From positions 186,001-250,000 of the forward strand of contig NZ_JAGHRB010000003.1 in assembly GCF_017743995.1 (NCBI RefSeq): a DNA stretch of 64,000 nucleotides, written 5' to 3'. Both the position numbers and the translations under genes were made by a program. This DNA is from Ruegeria sp. R13_0. GTDB lineage: Bacteria > Pseudomonadota > Alphaproteobacteria > Rhodobacterales > Rhodobacteraceae. Under the pieces are notes generated by a model, which searched no databases, was not told the origin of the DNA, and worked only from the letters and a program-made list of their open reading frames with translations. This document shows, piece by piece, positions 44,401 to 53,167 of this stretch. Positions within the stretch are counted from its first letter, which is position 1. Each line of letters starts with the position of its first letter.

Positions 44401-45122
44401 TCCGTAAGCTCGCGCACGTCGGTCGACAGGCAATAACCGCCGCCCCTTACCGTGGTGATGAGCTTCGGGCGCGTTGGGTCAGCTTCGATCTTGCGACGCA
44501 AGCGGCTGACCTGGTTGTCGATCGTACGGTCGAACAAGTGCGGGCTGCGGCCGGCGGTCAAGTCCAGCAGTTCGTCTCGCGACAGGAGTTTGCGGGGCCG
44601 CTGCAGGAATACGGCCAGCAGCCGGACATCGGCGGTGGTCAGACTTTCTTCGGCCCCTTCGGCGGATATCAAGGTGCGACTGTCGGCATCCAGAACCCAG
44701 CTCCCAAAGGCGATCCGTTTGCCGCTCAGATCGCCAGCCGGAGGGGCGGTGGTTTCGGAACGCCGCAGGATCGCCTTGATCCGGGCCAGCAATTCACGTG
44801 GGTTAAATGGTTTGGGCAGGTAGTCATCGGCGCCGATCTCTAAACCCACGATACGGTCGGTGTCATCGCTGAGGGCTGTCAGCATCAGGATCGGCGGGCC
44901 ACCGGCCGCGGACAGGCGGCGGCAGACCGACAATCCGTTTTCGCCCGGCATCATGATATCGAGTACGATAAGGTCAATCCGACCGGCCGCCAGTCGCGCG
45001 TCCATCTCGGTTGCGTCGCGCGCGGTACTGGCGCGCAACCCATTCTTTTCCAGATAACGGCTGACAGCATCACGGATTTCGCGGTGGTCGTCGACAATCA
45101 AGATATGTGGTGCTTCGGTCAT
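44397..45122 (-). CDS. OmpR/PhoB-type response regulator
   Basis: A 241-residue regulator with a receiver domain (HILIVDDHREIRDAVSRYLE, acceptor Asp in LIVLDIMMPGENG, MLTALSDDTDRIVGLEIGAD, KPFNPRELLARI) and a winged-helix output (RPRKLLSRDELLDLTAGRSP, DRTIDNQVSRLRRKIEADPT, TVRGGGYCL). It binds direct repeats in front of target genes. The gap to the divergent plus-strand gene run at 45295 contains TTTGTA repeats and is the probable target. It precedes the kinase and overlaps it. Confidence 0.94.
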   Translation of the reverse strand: MTEAPHILIVDDHREIRDAVSRYLEKNGLRASTARDATEMDARLAAGRIDLIVLDIMMPGENGLSVCRRLSAAGGPPILMLTALSDDTDRIVGLEIGADDYLPKPFNPRELLARIKAILRRSETTAPPAGDLSGKRIAFGSWVLDADSRTLISAEGAEESLTTADVRLLAVFLQRPRKLLSRDELLDLTAGRSPHLFDRTIDNQVSRLRRKIEADPTRPKLITTVRGGGYCLSTDVRELTE

Positions 45123-45159
45123 GGCGCGATCATAGGCCTCGGCGCGGTACAAATCCCGG

Positions 45160-45215
45160 CTTTTTTGTAACCCTTTGTATCAGTTGGGCCGGCTGCGACA
45201 CAACGATACAAACCG
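45160..45215. promoter_or_regulatory. Candidate OmpR-type binding repeats upstream of the 45-53 kb gene run
   Basis: TTTGTA occurs twice in direct orientation with a ten-base step (45164-45169 and 45174-45179), and TACAAA, the inverted form, at 45207-45212, flanked by GTATC and GATAC. Two direct repeats one helical turn apart is the typical site for OmpR-type regulators. It sits between the regulator gene and the EF-hand gene and could serve both. Confidence 0.5.
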
Positions 45216-45294
45216 GGTTGAGTAGGAGGGTGGTGGCGCGGCCGAGGGCGGCCATATGCTTTGTGTAGAAACAAAAACCCGAGAGGTGAAAGTC

Positions 45295-45852
45295 ATGAAA
45301 GTTACCTTCACGCTGGCCGCCGGAGCCATTGCCGCGACTTTGATGGCGCTGCCCGCGCTTGCCGCCGGTCAGCATGGCAGCAGCGCGCAGATGCAGGGCC
45401 ATCAGGGCGGCATGATGCAGGGTGCGCCCGGCGGTATGATGGGCGATCACGCAGGCATGATGCAAGTGATGATGAAAATGCATGGTCAGATGATGGGTGG
45501 TATGCATGGTAAGGGTATGATGGGCGGCAACTGGCTGGCGGTTCTGGACATGGAGGTTCTGGACATGGACGAGGACGGTCGCCCGAGCGAATCTGAGATC
45601 GCCGAAGGTCTGAAGGCCCGGATGCAGGCGCATGACGTTAATGGAGATGGCAACCTGTCGATTGATGAGTTCGAAGCGCTGCATTCCGGAATGATCCGCG
45701 AAACTATGGTGGACCGATTTCAGCATCTGGATGCCAATGGCGATGGCGCGGTGACCACAGGGGAAATCGAGAAAGGCGCGAAGACGATGTCGCCGAAACA
45801 CGGCATGAAGTCCTCGAAACCTGTGACAAAGTCTTCTGAAACCAACAACTGA
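45295..45852 (+). CDS. Secreted Met/His-rich protein with EF-hand motifs
   Basis: A 185-residue exported protein: signal peptide (TFTLAAGAIAATLMALPALA), then a Met/His/Gly-rich section (residues about 25-85, with MQGHQGGMMQGAPGGMMGDH and MMKMHGQMMGGMHGKGMMGG) that looks like a Cu(I) or Ag(I) sponge, then EF-hand-type Ca-binding loops (DMDEDGRPSESE, DVNGDGNLSIDE, DANGDGAVTTGE). It is the first gene of the plus-strand run after the two-component system. The combination suggests a periplasmic metal-buffering protein regulated by that system; this is inference. The ATG follows GAGAGGTGAAAGTC. Confidence 0.78.
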   Translation: MKVTFTLAAGAIAATLMALPALAAGQHGSSAQMQGHQGGMMQGAPGGMMGDHAGMMQVMMKMHGQMMGGMHGKGMMGGNWLAVLDMEVLDMDEDGRPSESEIAEGLKARMQAHDVNGDGNLSIDEFEALHSGMIRETMVDRFQHLDANGDGAVTTGEIEKGAKTMSPKHGMKSSKPVTKSSETNN

Positions 45853-45910
45853 AACGCAACCGTGTAGCCGGGTCATCGCACTCGGCCACAAACCACTGAG
45901 GAACAAAGCG

Positions 45911-46018
45911 ATGATGGGGTATGGCGCTGGAATGGGGTTTGGCATGATTTGGATGTTGCTGATTGCAGTGTTGATCGTTCTGGCGATCGTGGCACTGGTC
46001 AAATACATCGCTAAGTGA
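45911..46018 (+). CDS. 35-residue small membrane protein
   Basis: A tiny gene with Met- and Gly-rich head (MMGYGAGMGFGMIWMLLIAV) followed by a single hydrophobic span (LIVLAIVALVKYIAK). It lies between the EF-hand gene and the TVP38-like gene on the same strand, with a GAGGAACAAAGCG ribosome site. Similar short membrane proteins occur in copper- and silver-resistance clusters. No known family was matched. Confidence 0.62.
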   Translation: MMGYGAGMGFGMIWMLLIAVLIVLAIVALVKYIAK

Positions 46019-46077
46019 CCTCGGAATCCGTCACTCCCGTATAGGGGTGGAGGGCTATGTCATAGGAGGAACGAAAG

Positions 46078-46827
46078 CTGGAAGGCCTGCACAGCAATAG
46101 CCGTTTGGTTTTCATCGCGGTTTTGATCGCGTTGCTGATCGCCACCATCTGGTTGTGGCTGTCTGGCGCGTTGGACGCAGGACTATCGCGCGAAGTCATT
46201 ACTGCGTGGGTGGATTGGGCCGGCCCGTTCGGACCCATTGTCATCATCGGCTTCATGACAGCCGCAGTGGTTGCCAGCCCAATCCCCAGCGCTCCGATCG
46301 CTGTCGCCGCCGGGGTGGCATATGGGCATGGGCCGGGAACCGCATTGGTTGCTATCGGGGCGGAGTTGGGGGCGCTGCTGGCGTTCCTGATAGCCCGTTG
46401 GTTGGGGCGCGACGCGCTGCGCCGGTGGTTCGGCGACAAGCTGGACATGGGGTTGCTTGGATCGCAGAATGCCCTGATGTTGACCGTGTTCACCAGCCGC
46501 CTGATGCCTTTCGTTTCTTTCGACATGGTCAGCTATGCCGCTGGTCTGACCCGACTTCAATTTTGGCGGTTCGCACTGGCCACCTTGGCTGGAATCTTGC
46601 CGGCCAGTTTCGTTTTGGCCCATCTGGGCAGCCAGATTACCGAAACCGCGACGGGCGGCACCAGCCTTGCGGTTATCGGGCTTGGGCTGTTGACGGGGGC
46701 GCCACTTATTTGGTTGGCTTGGAAACGCAAGATGCCCGTTGGCTCTTCAGACCACGAATTGAGCCAGATCAATGCGACCGATCCAAGCGGTCCTAAACTG
46801 TTGGAGAATGGAGGAAACCCTAAGTGA
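46078..46827 (+). CDS. TVP38/TMEM64-family membrane protein (CTG start inferred)
   Basis: A 249-residue protein with six or so membrane spans and the SNARE-associated (DedA-like) signature: GPIVIIGFMTAAVVASPIPS, PSAPIAVAAGVAYGHGPGTA, RWLGRDALRRWFGDKLD, TSRLMPFVSFDMVSYAAGLT. The usual start codons are absent: the TTG at 46105 has no ribosome site, whereas CTG at 46078 sits eight bases after AGGAGG (46064-46069). I therefore use CTG, but this needs protein evidence. The family is implicated in membrane lipid movement. Its stop overlaps the next gene start. Confidence 0.8.
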   Translation: MEGLHSNSRLVFIAVLIALLIATIWLWLSGALDAGLSREVITAWVDWAGPFGPIVIIGFMTAAVVASPIPSAPIAVAAGVAYGHGPGTALVAIGAELGALLAFLIARWLGRDALRRWFGDKLDMGLLGSQNALMLTVFTSRLMPFVSFDMVSYAAGLTRLQFWRFALATLAGILPASFVLAHLGSQITETATGGTSLAVIGLGLLTGAPLIWLAWKRKMPVGSSDHELSQINATDPSGPKLLENGGNPK

Positions 46828-47192
46828 TCCGCGCACAATGGATATCAACTGCGACACGGACGGGTCGAGCCATGGGCCGGCTGCAGGTCCTGTTGATCTG
46901 TGCGTTGGTGGTTTCGATGCTGATTTCTGTTGTGCCGTCCCATGCCGGGCATGACATCGCGAAGGCCGCCACCCAGGCCGAGCTCGTTATCGATGACAGC
47001 GGTGGGTATCCCGCGTCTCATCCATCAGAAGAATTAGACTGCTCAGTGCACCCGGGCTGTTATGCGATGGCAGTTATGGCGGCACCTGAATTGCTCTCGA
47101 TGCGTATTGCTACGCTCGTAGCGCCAGAACGGTTCCGGCCACGCGCAAGCCTGCCGGTCGCACCACTACCACATCCGCCAAACCTGTCCTGA
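46824..47192 (+). CDS. Small secreted protein with Cys/His motif, DUF2946-like
   Basis: A 122-residue exported protein: hydrophobic signal (VLLICALVVSMLISVVPSHA), GHDIAKAATQAELVIDDSGG, the Cys motif LDCSVHPGCYAMA, and a Pro-rich C-terminus (VAPLPHPPNLS). Its layout is the same as 27609 and 35533. The start is a GTG overlapping the TVP38-like stop; an internal ATG at residue 17 is the alternative. It may bind metal in the periplasm. Confidence 0.58.
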   Translation: MIRAQWISTATRTGRAMGRLQVLLICALVVSMLISVVPSHAGHDIAKAATQAELVIDDSGGYPASHPSEELDCSVHPGCYAMAVMAAPELLSMRIATLVAPERFRPRASLPVAPLPHPPNLS

Positions 47193-47276
47193 ACGTGACC
47201 GGCAATGGCCCCGGAATCGCTCCGGGGTCTTGCCCAAGCCGTTGATTGCGGCCCAACTCAGTTCAGGACACTTACC

Positions 47277-47636
47277 ATGCTTACCATTCTGTACTTTTTC
47301 GTCACGGGCGTGGTGCTATTCGCACTGTTGCGCCTGACCTGTGGTCCCTGTGTGATGGGGACACAAGAACATCATCCCGTTGTTCCGGTGACAACCCTTG
47401 GCTGGGCGCTCAGCCTGTTTCTGGCCGCAACCTACCTGCTGTGCGTGGCCTTTGACCTGATCTTTCCAAGTTTTGCCATGTACCGGGCTTGGATCGGCCT
47501 GATGCCCGGAATGACTTGGCTCAGCCTGCCCTCATTCCTGTTGGGACTGTTATGGGCGTTTCTCTACGGCTGGTACGCCGCGTTGCTGTTCGGCGGACTG
47601 TTCAATGTCTTTGCGGCTCGCACAAAACTCAACTGA
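47277..47636 (+). CDS. DUF5676-like membrane protein
   Basis: A 119-residue protein with three to four membrane spans (LTILYFFVTGVVLFALLRLT, TTLGWALSLFLAATYLLCVA, WLSLPSFLLGLLWAFLYGWY) and FDLIFPSFAMYRAWIGLMPG, the conserved block of DUF5676 proteins found with heavy-metal ATPases. The ATG at 47277 is preferred; an earlier GTG-type start would extend into the gap after the secreted protein. The function is unknown. Confidence 0.7.
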   Translation: MLTILYFFVTGVVLFALLRLTCGPCVMGTQEHHPVVPVTTLGWALSLFLAATYLLCVAFDLIFPSFAMYRAWIGLMPGMTWLSLPSFLLGLLWAFLYGWYAALLFGGLFNVFAARTKLN

Positions 47637-47640
47637 TTGA

Positions 47641-47772
47641 ATGGACAAAGCCATGAAGGCCATCGCTCTGACCCTGCTTTTGACGCCCTTCCTGATGGCC
47701 GTCATCTACCGGATTTTTCTGCACGTGCCCGCCAAGGTGCGCGTTTCAGTTGACGAAAGGAAACCTAAATGA
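47641..47772 (+). CDS. 43-residue small membrane protein
   Basis: A short gene (MDKAMKAIALTLLLTPFLMA then VIYRIFLHVPAKVRVSVDER) with one membrane span and a basic tail. It starts four bases after the DUF5676-like gene and its stop overlaps the start of the beta-propeller gene (ATGA), so it is translationally coupled to it. That coupling is the main evidence that it is real. No family recognised. Confidence 0.6.
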   Translation: MDKAMKAIALTLLLTPFLMAVIYRIFLHVPAKVRVSVDERKPK

Positions 47773-48818
47773 CCCTGTTCAATCTGGCCGCTGGCCTGTC
47801 TGTAGTAGCTTTGACCGCGCCTTCACTCACGCTTGCGGCAACCGTGTTCATTCCCGAAGGCAGCGCGGACTCGGTTCTGGTGATCGACTCCGAAACCGGC
47901 AAGACCGTCGAGCGGCTGCCGAGGCTCGTGGCGGTCCATGGGCTGGCCGGCGCGCCCGGCGTTAAGTACTTGGTCGCGGGCAGCTACGCAGAAACCGAGG
48001 CCACAACGCCACCAAAACCCGAAGGTATGTCCCAGGACGAACACGCCGCGCACCACGCCAAGCGCGATGTCACCGTGTTGCCCAAAGACAAGGGGCGGAG
48101 CCTGCTGACGATCCTTAATGCGGAAACACGCGAGGTCGTCCGCCAGATCGAGGTTCCAGGTGCGGTGCATCACACTGCGGTCTCGCCCGATGGGCAGTTC
48201 GCGGTGGCGACCCATCCGGGCGGTGACGGTATTTCGATCGTCGATCTCGATAAGCTCAGCTTCCTTGGTTTCGTAGCAACCGGGCCAATGCCCAACTATG
48301 CGGTATTCGCGCCTGACGGCGACAGGGTCTATGTCACCAATACCAGCAACGGTACACTTAGCGAAGTGGATGTCGTCAAAGGCTTCGTCGTACGCAACAT
48401 CCCCGTCGGCGAAGGCCCTGAGCATCTTGTACTTAACGCCACCGGCAGCGCCGCCTTCGTAGCCGACAGTGATGGTGGCAAGGCCTTCCGCGTAGATCTT
48501 GCCAGCGGTTCTGTCACCGAAACCTATGACATAGGAGGCGAGTTGCACGGGATCGGCCTGTCCGACCGCGAGGCCGTACTGTTCGTGGCCGCCAAAGGCA
48601 CCGACCGGTTGTTGTCGATTGATCTTGCTACGGGCAAACAGCGCTCGACCAACCTGTCACCGGCACCCTATCACCTGACGACCATACCGAACTCAGGCAA
48701 AGTGATGGTATCAAGCCGAACCGAACCGAAGGTCTGGATCGTCGATCAAGTCAGCCTGACGGCTATTACCGAAGTGCCGATACTGGGTGAGGGCCACCAG
48801 ATGGTTGTTCTGCCCTGA
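47769..48818 (+). CDS. Secreted YVTN-type beta-propeller protein
   Basis: A 349-residue exported protein: signal peptide ending ALTAPSLTLAATV, then repeats of a propeller blade (DSVLVIDSETGKTVERLPR, SLLTILNAETREVVRQIEVP, DRVYVTNTSNGTLSEVDVVK, KAFRVDLASGSVTETYDIGG, DRLLSIDLATGKQRSTNLS). Between blades one and two is a His-rich insert (SQDEHAAHHAKRDVT) that could bind metal. The fold is shared by YncE-like and nitrite/nitrous-oxide reductase proteins; no enzymatic motif is seen. Within the same gene run as the copper ATPase. Confidence 0.8.
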   Translation: MTLFNLAAGLSVVALTAPSLTLAATVFIPEGSADSVLVIDSETGKTVERLPRLVAVHGLAGAPGVKYLVAGSYAETEATTPPKPEGMSQDEHAAHHAKRDVTVLPKDKGRSLLTILNAETREVVRQIEVPGAVHHTAVSPDGQFAVATHPGGDGISIVDLDKLSFLGFVATGPMPNYAVFAPDGDRVYVTNTSNGTLSEVDVVKGFVVRNIPVGEGPEHLVLNATGSAAFVADSDGGKAFRVDLASGSVTETYDIGGELHGIGLSDREAVLFVAAKGTDRLLSIDLATGKQRSTNLSPAPYHLTTIPNSGKVMVSSRTEPKVWIVDQVSLTAITEVPILGEGHQMVVLP

Positions 48819-48884
48819 AGGACTGTGCCCGGCATTGTGTAATTAAACGGCTCTACGACCAAAGCTTAAACCAGGGAGCAGAAC

Positions 48885-51236
48885 ATGACAGAAGACCACG
48901 ACATCAGAATCCACGCGAACGGTCCGACCGAGATCGCTTACGTCTGCCCCATGCATTCTGACGTGCGTCAATCTGGGCCCGGCGACTGTCCCAAATGCGG
49001 GATGCACCTTGTGCCCGAGGGCGAGGTGGATGCGCATGCGCATCACCATCATTCCGCGCATCATGGCGCGACGGACGACAACGGTGAATATGACATCGTT
49101 CCGACAGGCTATGACGGACCCGTATATACCTGCCCGATGCATCCGCAGGTGCGGCAAACCCATCCTGGGTCCTGCCCACTCTGCGGCATGGGGTTGGAGC
49201 TGGAAAGCGCGGCGATGGTGGACGAGGGGCCGAACCCGGAACTGGTGGATTTCACCCGGCGCCTGTGGGTAGGTGCGGTTCTGACGCTGCCGCTTTTGGT
49301 TTTCACGATGGGCCCCTACGTTGGGCTGTCTGGTGTGCGAGAGATTTTTGGTGAGCGAACAACCCTATGGATTGAACTGATACTTGGCACTCCGGTCGTT
49401 CTTTGGTGCGGTTGGCCATTTCTGGAACGAGGGTGGAATTCGTTTCGCACCATGAACCTGAACATGTTCTCGTTGATTGCCATGGGGGTTTCGGCCGCGT
49501 GGCTGTTCAGCGTTGTCGCCGTATTGATGCCCCACATATTTCCGGACGGTTTTCGAGATTCAGAAGGCCATGTTGGGGTCTATTTCGAGGCTGCCGCAGT
49601 TATCGTTACACTTGTTCTGCTCGGGCAGGTGATGGAACTGCGGGCACGCGAAGGCACAGGAAAGGCAATCCGCGCTTTGCTGGACATGGCCGCAAAGACC
49701 GCCCGCATTATCCGCCCTGACAGCAGTGAAGAGGAAATTCCGCTTGAAGAAGTACAGGTAGGTGACCGCCTTCGCGTACGCCCCGGCGACAAGGTGCCAG
49801 TAGACGGCATTGTACTCGAAGGGCGCTCATCTGTTGACGAAAGCATGATCTCTGGCGAACCGGTTCCGGTCGAAAAGGTACAAGGCGAGCCGGTCACAGG
49901 GGCCACAATCAACGGCACCGGTAGTCTTGTAATCGAAGCAACCCGAGTGGGCTCTGACACAATGCTGTCCCAGATTGTCGAAATGGTGGCCAACGCGCAA
50001 CGCTCGCGCGCACCGATCCAGAAATACGCCGACAAAGTTGCCGGATGGTTCGTGCCAGCGGTCATTGGCATCGCTGTATTGGCCTTCATTGCATGGGCGG
50101 TTTGGGGACCGGCTCCGGCACTCTCCTACGCCTTGATCGCAGCGGTGTCGGTACTGATCATAGCTTGCCCGTGCGCGCTTGGCTTGGCCACTCCGATGTC
50201 GATCATGACGGCCACGGGGAGAGGTGCACAAGCCGGAGTTTTGATCAAAAACGCCGAAGCTCTGGAACGGTTCGAGAAGGTCGATACCTTGATCGTCGAC
50301 AAAACTGGCACTCTGACCATGGGCAAGCCGCAGCTGGTGGCTGTGTTACCTGAACCCGGCCATGACGAGGCCGAGGTGCTGCGGCTGGCTGCGACGCTGG
50401 AGAAGGGCTCGGAGCACCCGTTAGCTGAGGCAATCGTCACAGGTGCCGAGGAACGTGGCGTGGCCCTGTCCGACGCCAGTGACTTCGAGGCGGTGACTGG
50501 TAAAGGCGTGAAAGGCACGGTGGATGGCCGCCCCGTCGCGCTCGGCAACCTGAAACTGGTCACCGATCTCGGACTCGAGGCGACCGATCTGACGGCCAAG
50601 GCCGATGCGCGCCGGGATGACGGCGAAACGGTAATGTTCGTGATGCTTGATGGTTCAGTGGCAGGGTTGGTCAGCGTCGCAGACCCGGTCAAGGAAACCA
50701 CGCCTGCAGCACTGAAAGCACTGCACGAGTTGGGTTTCCGAATTATCATGGCGACTGGCGACAACGAACGCACTGCAAAGGCGGTGGCCGAACGTCTGGG
50801 TATCGATGAGATTCGAGCCGACGTTCTACCTGAGGACAAGGCCCGCATAATTCGCGAACTGCAGGAGAAAGGCGCAAAGGTCGCCATGGCGGGTGACGGA
50901 GTGAACGACGCACCCGCGTTAGCGCAGTCCGATGTGGGCATCGCCATGGGCACCGGCGCCGACGTGGCGATCGAAAGTGCAGGCTTCACGCTGGTCAACG
51001 GTAGCCTCGATGGCATCGTGCGCGCCCGAAGGCTGGCCCGCGCTACCATGCGCAATATCCGGCAGAATCTATTCTTTGCCCTGATCTACAACGCCTCGGG
51101 CGTTCCGGTGGCGGCGGGTCTTCTGTTCCCGCTTTTCGGCATCCTGATCAGCCCGATGTTCGCCGCCTTCGCCATGAGCGCTTCGTCGATTTCAGTGGTG
51201 TTAAATGCGCTGCGATTGCGGGGGGCGAAGATTTGA
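48885..51236 (+). CDS. Copper/silver P1B-type ATPase with two heavy-metal-binding N-terminal domains
   Basis: A 783-residue P-type ATPase. Instead of HMA domains, the N-terminus has two heavy-metal-binding domains with the CPMH...CGM pattern ([20 protein letters not shown], about residue 18; [20 protein letters not shown], about residue 81), separated by a His run ([13 protein letters not shown]). The core has [35 protein letters not shown] and [14 protein letters not shown], and the last spans carry YN ([12 protein letters not shown]) and [15 protein letters not shown], the P1B-1 Cu(I)/Ag(I) pattern. It is a second exporter next to CopA and may be specific for silver or periplasmic loading. 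It starts 67 bases after the propeller gene and overlaps the permease start. Confidence 0.93.
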   Translation: MTEDHDIRIHANGPTEIAYVCPMHSDVRQSGPGDCPKCGMHLVPEGEVDAHAHHHHSAHHGATDDNGEYDIVPTGYDGPVYTCPMHPQVRQTHPGSCPLCGMGLELESAAMVDEGPNPELVDFTRRLWVGAVLTLPLLVFTMGPYVGLSGVREIFGERTTLWIELILGTPVVLWCGWPFLERGWNSFRTMNLNMFSLIAMGVSAAWLFSVVAVLMPHIFPDGFRDSEGHVGVYFEAAAVIVTLVLLGQVMELRAREGTGKAIRALLDMAAKTARIIRPDSSEEEIPLEEVQVGDRLRVRPGDKVPVDGIVLEGRSSVDESMISGEPVPVEKVQGEPVTGATINGTGSLVIEATRVGSDTMLSQIVEMVANAQRSRAPIQKYADKVAGWFVPAVIGIAVLAFIAWAVWGPAPALSYALIAAVSVLIIACPCALGLATPMSIMTATGRGAQAGVLIKNAEALERFEKVDTLIVDKTGTLTMGKPQLVAVLPEPGHDEAEVLRLAATLEKGSEHPLAEAIVTGAEERGVALSDASDFEAVTGKGVKGTVDGRPVALGNLKLVTDLGLEATDLTAKADARRDDGETVMFVMLDGSVAGLVSVADPVKETTPAALKALHELGFRIIMATGDNERTAKAVAERLGIDEIRADVLPEDKARIIRELQEKGAKVAMAGDGVNDAPALAQSDVGIAMGTGADVAIESAGFTLVNGSLDGIVRARRLARATMRNIRQNLFFALIYNASGVPVAAGLLFPLFGILISPMFAAFAMSASSISVVLNALRLRGAKI

Positions 51237-52567
51237 GCACGCACGAGCATAGTACGCACGGCGCCAGTGGCGCGCTGAAGCCCGGATCAATCTCGCTGAC
51301 CGGGGCCGTCGCCATGGGTACCGGCGTTATGATCGGCGCGGGGATATTTGCACTGACCGGACAGATCGCCGGGCTGGCGGGGCCGTGGTTTCCGCTGTCC
51401 TTCGTGGTCGGGGCCGTGGTGACGGGTTTCAGCGCTTATACCTATATCGCCATGTCCAACGCCTGGCCCTCATCGGGCGGCATCGCCATGATCCTGACCA
51501 AGGCCTACGGGCCCGGGGCGGTTGCGGCGGCGGCCTCGCTGCTGATGGCGCTGTCGATGGTGATCAACGAAAGCCTCGTCGCGCGTACATTCGCGAGCTA
51601 TGCGCTCCGCCCGTTCAACATCGAGAGCGGACCGCTGGTGCCTTTGGTCGCGGTTGCGCTGATCGTCTTTGCCTATGCGGTGAACCGGTCGGGCAACCGG
51701 TCCGTGGGGTTGTGGTCGATCATCATGTCGGCGCTCAAGATCGGCGGGATCGCAATATTCGGCATCGCCGCACTTTGGGCTGCGGGCGGAACCTGGCAGG
51801 TTCAGGGCTCGGAACCGGCCGCGCCGCTGGGGTTCGTCGCCTCGGTAGCCCTGTCGATCCTCGCCTTCAAGGGCTTTACCACCATCACCAACAGCGGGGC
51901 CGAGATCCTCGACCCGCACCGCAATGTCGGGCGCACCATCATGATCTCGATCGCGATCTGCGCGGTGGTCTACCTGCTGGTCGCCCCTGCCGTCGGTGTC
52001 AGCCTGCCGCCCGAGCAAATCCGCGCGGCGCAGGACTATGCCCTGGCCGAGGCTGCCAGGCCGGTGCTGGGGCAGGGCGGGTTCTACCTGACCGTGGCGC
52101 TGGCGATGGTGGCGACGGCCTCGGGGCTGATCGCCAGCGTTTTTGCTGTGTCCCGGATGCTGGCGATGCTGACCGACATGAAAATGATCCCGCACAGCCA
52201 TTTCGGCATGACGGGCAGCATCCAGTCTCACACGCTGATCTACACGGTCGTGATTGCGGGCCTGCTTGCGGTGTTGTTCGACCTGTCTCGCATCGCCTCG
52301 TTGGGGGCGTTCTTTTACCTGGTGATGGACATGGCGGTGCATTGGGGTGTCTGGCGACGCTTGCGCGGTCAGATCAAAGCCCGTGGATGGGTCTTGTTAA
52401 CCGCCCTGGCGCTGGACTGCGTAGTCCTGACCGCGTTCACAATACTCAAGCTGCGCTCCGACCCGATGATCGTAGTATATGCCGTTGCTGGCATCGGCTT
52501 GGTCTTCGTCTATGAGCGCATCTTTCTCAAACAATGGATCATCGAAAAGGAGGCAAATCAGCTATGA
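51233..52567 (+). CDS. APC-family amino acid/polyamine permease
   Basis: A 444-residue transporter with twelve predicted spans, beginning with a His-containing tail ([12 protein letters not shown]) and the APC signature [20 protein letters not shown] (substrate-binding TM1), then IVLTKAYG-like segments and [20 protein letters not shown]. The start is a TTG overlapping the ATPase stop (TTGA), and its stop overlaps the DUF2933 start (ATGA). So it is translationally coupled to a copper pump, which is unusual. Its substrate is not known; a link to metal-chelating amino acids is only a guess. Confidence 0.88.
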   Translation: MSTHEHSTHGASGALKPGSISLTGAVAMGTGVMIGAGIFALTGQIAGLAGPWFPLSFVVGAVVTGFSAYTYIAMSNAWPSSGGIAMILTKAYGPGAVAAAASLLMALSMVINESLVARTFASYALRPFNIESGPLVPLVAVALIVFAYAVNRSGNRSVGLWSIIMSALKIGGIAIFGIAALWAAGGTWQVQGSEPAAPLGFVASVALSILAFKGFTTITNSGAEILDPHRNVGRTIMISIAICAVVYLLVAPAVGVSLPPEQIRAAQDYALAEAARPVLGQGGFYLTVALAMVATASGLIASVFAVSRMLAMLTDMKMIPHSHFGMTGSIQSHTLIYTVVIAGLLAVLFDLSRIASLGAFFYLVMDMAVHWGVWRRLRGQIKARGWVLLTALALDCVVLTAFTILKLRSDPMIVVYAVAGIGLVFVYERIFLKQWIIEKEANQL

Positions 52568-52842
52568 CCCAATCAAATTTCGACGAAACCCGCGCCACAC
52601 AGGAGACGACCGAAAGGGTCAGCTATGACGTAACGGCCGAAGCGCCCAAAACCGAAGATCAGACGGCCAACGGTGCCAAGCGTAATTGGCTCCCGGTTGT
52701 CATTGCGATCGCGTTGGGCGCCGCTGTTCTGGGCTGGGAATACCGCGAGACACTCTATCCTTTGCTCAGTTCTCCGTTGCTGTTCTTGCTGGTCTGCGTG
52801 GGCATGCATTTCTTAATGCATCGCGGCCACGGCAAACACTGA
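52564..52842 (+). CDS. DUF2933-like small membrane protein (copy 2)
   Basis: A 92-residue protein with a polar N-terminal half, two spans (WLPVVIAIALGAAVLGWEYR, PLLFLLVCVGMHFLMHRGHG) and the His-rich end HFLMHRGHGKH of the DUF2933 family. A paralog lies at 24511. The start overlaps the permease stop. The family accompanies copper and silver ATPases; its role is unknown. Confidence 0.78.
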   Translation: MTQSNFDETRATQETTERVSYDVTAEAPKTEDQTANGAKRNWLPVVIAIALGAAVLGWEYRETLYPLLSSPLLFLLVCVGMHFLMHRGHGKH

Positions 52843-52955
52843 GAACGGCGCCCTGTATGGCTGGAGGCTTTGCGGCAAGAACACTGCGCAACAAGGAGCA
52901 GCAACGGCCAACTGATCAGAACAAATTTGTAACCCAATAAGGAAGGGAAATTGCC

Positions 52956-53066
52956 ATGTTAGCAAATCCAATTCGGAGAGCAGCAATTGAACTGCACCTG
53001 ACGGCCGGTGCACTGCCTGTAAAGGCATTGCACGGTGACACCGACGAAGATCACTCTGATGAATAG
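52956..53066 (+). CDS. 36-residue putative small protein ahead of the Rieske gene
   Basis: A short open frame (MLANPIRRAAIELHLTAGAL then PVKALHGDTDEDHSDE), with a good ribosome site AAGGAAGGGAAA and an acidic, His-containing end. It sits in the 325-base gap between the DUF2933 gene and the Rieske gene on the same strand. The evidence is only the ribosome site and position, so it may not be translated. Confidence 0.45.
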   Translation: MLANPIRRAAIELHLTAGALPVKALHGDTDEDHSDE

Positions 53067-53167
53067 GGAATGGGGCATCGCGGTGAAGAAGAGGACCAAG
53101 GCGACTGATCCACCTCGTCCGAGTCCTATCATTCGATGAACCCGTCCTGACGCACAGGAGGAACAAT

